From Aminobacter anthyllidis (lineage in GTDB: Bacteria > Pseudomonadota > Alphaproteobacteria > Rhizobiales > Rhizobiaceae), in assembly GCF_018555685.1 (NCBI RefSeq), contig NZ_JAFLWW010000003.1:124001-188000 (forward strand): DNA of 64,000 bases. The letters are read 5' to 3'. The notes beneath the pieces were generated by a model. That model did no database searches. It saw nothing but the letters and a program-made list of their open reading frames with translations, and had not been told where the DNA came from. This document shows positions 60,267 to 64,000 of this stretch, piece by piece; the stretch's first letter is position 1, and every line of letters starts with the position of its first letter. A program made the translations under genes and the position numbers.

Positions 60267-61124
60267 ATGGACAAACGCGATCTATCGGGTGTCTTCAGGG
60301 AGCGGCTCAAGGCGCTGGTGCAGCGCTCCGGCCTCAACCAGTCGGCCTTTGCTACCTCGGTCGGCATTGACCGTTCGGCGCTGTCGCAGCTGCTTTCGGG
60401 TGCCACCGTGCGCCTGCCGCGCGCCGAGACGCTGCTGACAATCGCCACCGCCCACAAGGTTTCGCTCGATTGGCTGCTCGGGCTCAGCCAGGACGAAGGC
60501 GTCACCGGCGAAATCCGCGAAAGCCTTGAAATCGAGGAGGCCTCCGGCGGTTTTGAACGGACGCTGATCGCCAAATGGCATGCCGAGGCAGCGGGCACGA
60601 AGATCCGCTATGTGCCAGCCGGCATCCCCGACCTTCTGCGCACCGAAGCATTGATCGACTACGAGGCCGATATCTCCAACAAGAGCCGCGAGGTCCAGGC
60701 CGGCGAGACACAGTACCGGATCGACTACAACCGCAGGCCCGAGACCGACATGGAGGTCTGCATGCCGCGCCACACGCTTGAGATTTTCGCGCGCGGGCTG
60801 GGCGTCTGGTCGGGCTTTCCCGACAAGGATCGCAAGCAGCAGCTTCGCCACATGGCCGACCTGCTCGACGATCTCTACCCGACCTTCCGCTTGTTTCTCT
60901 ATGACGGGCGCATGCGCTATTCCGTGCCCTACACGATCTTCGGCCATTCCCGCGCGGCGATCTATGTCGGCGACATGTACCTTGTGCTCTACGCCACCGA
61001 TCCGATCCGGACGCTGACCCGCCATTTCGACAATTTGATCCGCGCCGCCGACATCAACGCCCACGAGACCGCCGCCTTCGCGCGACGGCTGGCGGTGGCG
61101 TCTTTCCCGGCCAGTTGGGGCTGA
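60267..61124 (+). CDS. XRE-family regulator with C-terminal ligand-type domain
   Basis: 285 residues, MDKRDLSGVF. The helix-turn-helix of the lambda Cro type occupies about 12-70 (RLKALVQRSGLNQSAFATSVGIDRSALSQLLSG, in parts; TLLTIATAHKVSLDWLLGLS). The rest, about 200 residues, is an uncharacterised domain with MPRHTLEIFARGLG and YPTFRLFLYDGRMRYSVPYTIFGHSRAAIYVGDMYLVL (in parts), which looks like a sensory domain. Divergent from the desaturase and upstream of a DUF1989 gene, so it may control either. Confidence 0.85.
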   Translation: MDKRDLSGVFRERLKALVQRSGLNQSAFATSVGIDRSALSQLLSGATVRLPRAETLLTIATAHKVSLDWLLGLSQDEGVTGEIRESLEIEEASGGFERTLIAKWHAEAAGTKIRYVPAGIPDLLRTEALIDYEADISNKSREVQAGETQYRIDYNRRPETDMEVCMPRHTLEIFARGLGVWSGFPDKDRKQQLRHMADLLDDLYPTFRLFLYDGRMRYSVPYTIFGHSRAAIYVGDMYLVLYATDPIRTLTRHFDNLIRAADINAHETAAFARRLAVASFPASWG

Positions 61125-61190
61125 TTGGCGCTCAGGTTGAATTTGGCGCCGCGATACGGCAGCGTGCGGCGCACATCCCTGAGGAAACCG

Positions 61191-61802
61191 ATGCCAGATC
61201 AGAAAAATGTCGTCGTACCCGCCCAGTCGGGCCGTTCCATCCGCGTGTCCAGCGGAGACCTGGTCCGCATCATCGACATCAAGGGCCAGCAGGTCGCCGA
61301 CCTCTGGGCGTTCACGCCTGACTTGAAGGACTGGCTGAGCACGTCCAACACCCGCGACATCGGCGAGCGGCTGTTTCCCAAAACAGGCGAACATTTCTAC
61401 GGCACGACGGGCGTGCCTTTGCTGACGCTGGTCGAGGACGCTTCGCCGGGCCCGCACGACATGCTCTACCCCGCCTGCAATCATGCGCTCTATGTCCGTG
61501 CCGGCTTCGACGAGCACCCCAGTTGCCAGGACAATCTGCACAAGGCACTTGCCTCGGAAGGGCTCGCCTTGCCCTTCACGCCTGACCCGGTCGACCTGTT
61601 CCAGAACTCGCTGCCGCAGCCCGACGGCAGCATCGACGTCTTTGCCTCGATCAATCCGCCCGGCGGCTACGTAACGCTGCGCGCCGAATGCGACCTGCTG
61701 CTCGTCGTCACCGCGTGTTCGGTCGATCATTATCCGACCAATGGCGGCGTCTGCACCGAGATCGCGGTCGAAGTGACGCCAGCGGCACAGCCAGCCCTGT
61801 AA
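61191..61802 (+). CDS. DUF1989 / urea carboxylase-associated family protein
   Basis: 203 residues from MPDQKNVVVP with GAGGAAA before the ATG. DUF1989 pattern: an N-terminal VPAQSGRSIRVSSGDLVRIIDIKGQQVADLWAF (in parts), then YPACNHALYVRAGFDEHPSCQDNLHKAL and DVFASINPPGGYVTLRAECDLLLVVTACSVDHYPTNGG. Conserved Cys and His residues could bind a metal. Family members are found with urea and guanidine catabolism genes; no such genes are near. Runs 66 bases after the XRE gene in the same direction. Confidence 0.83.
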   Translation: MPDQKNVVVPAQSGRSIRVSSGDLVRIIDIKGQQVADLWAFTPDLKDWLSTSNTRDIGERLFPKTGEHFYGTTGVPLLTLVEDASPGPHDMLYPACNHALYVRAGFDEHPSCQDNLHKALASEGLALPFTPDPVDLFQNSLPQPDGSIDVFASINPPGGYVTLRAECDLLLVVTACSVDHYPTNGGVCTEIAVEVTPAAQPAL

Positions 61803-61807
61803 ACGCG

Positions 61808-61837
61808 TTGACTGGACATAAAGACTTCTTTATATCC
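61808..61837 (+). promoter_or_regulatory. Promoter with embedded palindromic operator for the betaine-homocysteine methyltransferase
   Basis: A near-consensus promoter reads TTGACT (61808-61813), 17 bases, TATATC (61831-61836). The spacer and -10 box carry an inverted repeat ATAAAGA-CT-TCTTTAT (61818-61833), which extends outward to GGA...TCC with one mismatch (61814-61837). A repressor binding here would block RNA polymerase directly. ATAAAG...CTTTAT palindromes resemble the sites I recall for ArsR-type S-adenosylmethionine/S-adenosylhomocysteine regulators of methionine genes in alphaproteobacteria. Confidence 0.75.
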
Positions 61838-61869
61838 TTATCCAATCTCCTGATATGAAAGTCGCTGCG

Positions 61870-62886
61870 ATGACGACCAATCCGATCGATGCCCTGCTGG
61901 CCGAAAAGGGCGTGCTGCTCGCCGATGGCGCGACCGGCACCAACCTGTTTGCCATGGGCCTCGAGGCCGGCGAAGCACCCGAGCTGTGGAACGAAAGCGC
62001 GCCCGAAAAGATCTCGACGCTGCACCGGAAGTTCGTCGAAGCCGGCGCCGACATCATCCTCACCAACTCGTTCGGCGGCACCCGTCACCGGCTCAAGCTG
62101 CATCACGCCCAGGACCGGGTTCACGAACTCAACAAGCGCGCTGCCGAAATCGCCCGCGCCGTTGCCGACAAGGCCGGCCGCAAGGTTGTCGTTGCCGGCT
62201 CCGTCGGCCCGACCGGCGAGCTTCTGGTTCCGCTCGGTGCCATGACTTATGACGAGGCAGTCGATGCCTTCGCCGAACAGATCGAAGGCCTCAAGGCCGG
62301 TGGCGCCGAAGTCGCCTGGATCGAAACGATGTCCGCCCCGGACGAGATCCGCGCCGCTGCCGAGGCAGCCATCCGTGTCGGCCTGCCCTACACCTATACC
62401 GGCTCGTTCGACACCGCCGGCCGCACCATGATGGGTCTGCTGCCCAAGGACATCCACGGCGTTGTCGACGGCCTTGCCGAGACGCCGCTCGGCGTCGGCG
62501 CGAACTGCGGCGTTGGCGCTTCCGACATCCTGGCCTCGCTGCTCGACATGAGCGAAGCCAGGCCGGATGCGACCATCATCATCAAGGGCAATTGCGGCAT
62601 TCCGGAATTCCGCGGCACCGAGATCCACTATTCGGGTACGCCCGAACTGATGTCGGACTATGTCAGGCTCGCTGTCGATGGCGGCGCCAGGATCATCGGC
62701 GGCTGCTGCGGCACCTCGTTCGAGCATCTGGCCGCGATGCGCAAGGCGCTCGACGCCCACAAGAAGGACGTTCGTCCAACCGTCGAGGCGATCATCGAGC
62801 GCATCGGCCCGATGCGTAACAAGCTGGCCGCGCCGAACACCACGGAAACCAGCGAAGGCCGCCGCGAACGCCGCCGCCGCGGCTGA
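61870..62886 (+). CDS. bmt: Betaine-homocysteine S-methyltransferase
   Basis: Transfers a methyl group from glycine betaine to homocysteine, making methionine and dimethylglycine. 338 residues from MTTNPIDALL; an ATG at 61855 is 15 bases upstream but leaves only about a 12-base leader. Zinc-binding cysteines are in GANCGVG (about residue 220) and GGCCGTS (about 283), as in homocysteine methyltransferases. Other marks: LADGATGTNLFAMGLE, NSFGGTRHRLKLH, GSVGPTGELL. Its promoter has a palindromic operator. It converges with a small hypothetical gene. Confidence 0.87.
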   Translation: MTTNPIDALLAEKGVLLADGATGTNLFAMGLEAGEAPELWNESAPEKISTLHRKFVEAGADIILTNSFGGTRHRLKLHHAQDRVHELNKRAAEIARAVADKAGRKVVVAGSVGPTGELLVPLGAMTYDEAVDAFAEQIEGLKAGGAEVAWIETMSAPDEIRAAAEAAIRVGLPYTYTGSFDTAGRTMMGLLPKDIHGVVDGLAETPLGVGANCGVGASDILASLLDMSEARPDATIIIKGNCGIPEFRGTEIHYSGTPELMSDYVRLAVDGGARIIGGCCGTSFEHLAAMRKALDAHKKDVRPTVEAIIERIGPMRNKLAAPNTTETSEGRRERRRRG

Positions 62887-62900
62887 GATATACTAAATCG

Positions 62901-63200
62901 TCAGCTGTTTTCCTCGTAGCGCGCAAGCGCCGATTTGATGTCGGTGCCCCCGCCTTCGACCGGGCGCATCATCATCACTGCGTCCGACGTGCGCACATCA
63001 CCCAACTTCTCCATCGCCAGCCGGAAGCGCTCATTGTTGAGCGCCGACCATGCCGTACGGTGGGCGTCTTCGATATCGCTGATGCGGGAGCGCGACGGAC
63101 CCAGGGCGGCGACTTGCGCCGCCTGCTGAATAGGCTTGGCGGGCACGTAGATGTGGCTGCTGGTGGCAGGCAATGCTGCCTGTATTGCAACGTCCGTCAC
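62901..63200 (-). CDS. Small hypothetical protein
   Basis: From a GTG at 63200 this is 99 residues; the frame stays open up to an ATG at 63326 (141 residues). The C-terminal two thirds look like a real soluble protein: SRSRISDIEDAHRTAWSALNNERFRLAMEKLGDVRTSDAVMMMRP (in parts) with SALARYEENS at the end. The upstream part is rich in Cys, His and Arg and less convincing, so I favour the shorter form. No family recognised. Confidence 0.45.
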   Translation of the reverse strand: MTDVAIQAALPATSSHIYVPAKPIQQAAQVAALGPSRSRISDIEDAHRTAWSALNNERFRLAMEKLGDVRTSDAVMMMRPVEGGGTDIKSALARYEENS

Positions 63201-63439
63201 GGTGTCGCCATTGCGGTGGCAGCTTCTGGCCGAGCCGGCATCGCCAAGGGGTCGCCGGTGCGAACATTCAAAACCGCACCCGACGTCAAACGACCAACCT
63301 GCATTCTCAAACCACCCCTTATTCACCCGCTGCTGTATTAGCCGGGGATCGTTGCGATCGGGTTCCGAGGCAAATCGGCCTTTGAATCAAATTGTTTGAA
63401 ACGGCCCGCAAATCTGGCCTTACGATGGGTTTTACACAG

Positions 63440-63468
63440 AAAAAAGCTCCCGCCCTGCGGCGGGAGCT
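63440..63468 (-). terminator. Rho-independent terminator of the padR gene
   Basis: On the reverse strand a perfect ten-base stem, AGCTCCCGCC paired with GGCGGGAGCT (63445-63468), four-base loop, is followed by TTTTTT. It lies 25 bases after the padR stop. Confidence 0.88.
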
Positions 63469-63492
63469 CCGGCAGTTTGGAGCCTTCGGGAA

Positions 63493-64000
63493 TCACAGGT
63501 CTTCGAGGTCGCGACGCGCCTTCTTCAGGATCTCGCGCGCCTTCTCGGCCTGTGCCGCCGTCAGTGAGCCACTGCGCAAACGGCTGAACACGGCGAAATT
63601 CAGTGCCTTGACCTCGTCGCCGAGCGCGACGCCACTGACCTGCGTCGAGTTTTCGTTGATCTGGCCATTGATCTTGGCCAGTTCGTCGGCGTTTTCATCG
63701 AGATAGGCTTGGCCTGCTTCGGTGATCGAACAGAGCTTCTTGTTGCCATTGGCGACGGAGACGACGAGGTCCGCCTCTTCCAGCATCTGCAGCATCGGAT
63801 AGATCGCGCCGGGGCTCGGGCTATAGGCGCCCTGGAACTTGGCCTCCAGGGCCTTGATGATGTCGTAGCCGTGGCGCGGCTCCTCGGCGATCAGGCCGAG
63901 CACGACCAGACGCAGCGCGCCGGGATCGAACATGCGCGGGCCGCGGCCACCGAAAGGACCGCCGCGATGCCGGCCGAAGGGACCGCCTCGGCCGCCCCGG
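63493..64000 (-). CDS. PadR family regulator, 5' end cut by the window edge
   Basis: Winged-helix regulator of the PadR type. The family core begins MFDPGALRLVVLGLIAEEPRHGYDIIKALE (in parts), but the frame stays open from that ATG (63933) to base 64000 and codes for a Gly-Arg-His-rich segment (RGGRGGPFGRHRGGPFGGRG). Similar leaders occur in PadR proteins I have seen from rhizobia, so the start is probably outside the window. The helix-turn-helix covers GYDIIKALEAKFQGAYSPSPGAIYPMLQMLEEADLV, then a helical dimer region. A phenolic-acid or stress-gene target cannot be named. Confidence 0.85.
   Translation of the reverse strand, partial: RGGRGGPFGRHRGGPFGGRGPRMFDPGALRLVVLGLIAEEPRHGYDIIKALEAKFQGAYSPSPGAIYPMLQMLEEADLVVSVANGNKKLCSITEAGQAYLDENADELAKINGQINENSTQVSGVALGDEVKALNFAVFSRLRSGSLTAAQAEKAREILKKARRDLEDL

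Noticed and set aside
1-64000. CRISPR arrays, tRNA or rRNA genes, prophage or transposase genes
   Set aside because: I looked for regular short repeats, cloverleaf sequences, conserved rRNA segments, integrase and transposase motifs and found none.

Overview
This looks like a chromosomal segment from a GC-rich alphaproteobacterium of the order Rhizobiales, most like Mesorhizobium, Aminobacter or other Phyllobacteriaceae. The main reasons are a RirA-type iron regulator beside a rhizobial haem-uptake locus, an acpXL cluster for the very-long-chain fatty acid of rhizobial lipid A, a PutA without a DNA-binding domain paired with a divergent Lrp-type PutR, and intergenic palindromes of the kind scattered through rhizobial genomes. 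I see no rRNA, tRNA, CRISPR array, prophage or insertion sequence. All assignments are read by eye from the sequence; no database search was possible.

Layout. 1-1.4 kb: a DUF445 membrane protein cut by the left edge and a GNAT acetyltransferase. 1.5-10 kb: iron and haem. rirA, the leftward operon hmuP-hmuS-hmuT-hmuU-hmuV and the divergent haem receptor hmuR with four small downstream genes, including an IsdG-type haem monooxygenase. hmuR carries an apparent one-base frameshift. TGA-N9-TCA sites lie upstream of rirA and between hmuP and hmuR. 10-18.8 kb: putA/putR, a dihaem peroxidase pair, a succinate-semialdehyde dehydrogenase and an AEC carrier. 19-24.6 kb: a histidine-phosphatase-like protein lacking its catalytic His, then acpXL, two ketosynthases (one without catalytic Cys and one His), a dehydrogenase and lpxXL. 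24.6-29.3 kb: soeABC-like cytoplasmic sulfite dehydrogenase. 29.6-33 kb: an L,D-transpeptidase and a probable periplasmic amine-oxidation module (Tat flavoenzyme, cytochrome c, exported RidA). 33-39.7 kb: an M20 peptidase and a peptide ABC transporter. 39.7-49.3 kb: TerB-like and TSUP proteins, an AraC regulator, cobQ, valine-catabolism genes, a strong structured-RNA candidate, an omega-aminotransferase and small secreted proteins.

50.5-56.9 kb is the most distinctive part. An MFS carrier is divergent from a four-gene rightward set: a non-pyrrolysine MttB-like methyltransferase, RidA, a dimethylglycine-dehydrogenase-like flavoenzyme and an M24-fold protein that keeps the metal-ligand and catalytic-residue spacing I remember for the DMSP lyase DddP. 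This suggests catabolism of a betaine or sulfonium compound. 57-64 kb: a purine nucleoside permease-like protein, a PhnD-like binding protein without signal peptide, a desaturase, an XRE regulator, a DUF1989 protein, a betaine-homocysteine methyltransferase with a very clear promoter/operator, and a PadR regulator cut by the right edge.

Links between regions: both RidA proteins sit beside FAD amine-oxidising enzymes, and the betaine-homocysteine methyltransferase would produce dimethylglycine, a possible substrate of the 52.7 kb flavoenzyme. A shared sequence motif (GGTCCAG plus CCTAACTG) occurs upstream of gabD and in the MFS/mttB divergent promoter region.
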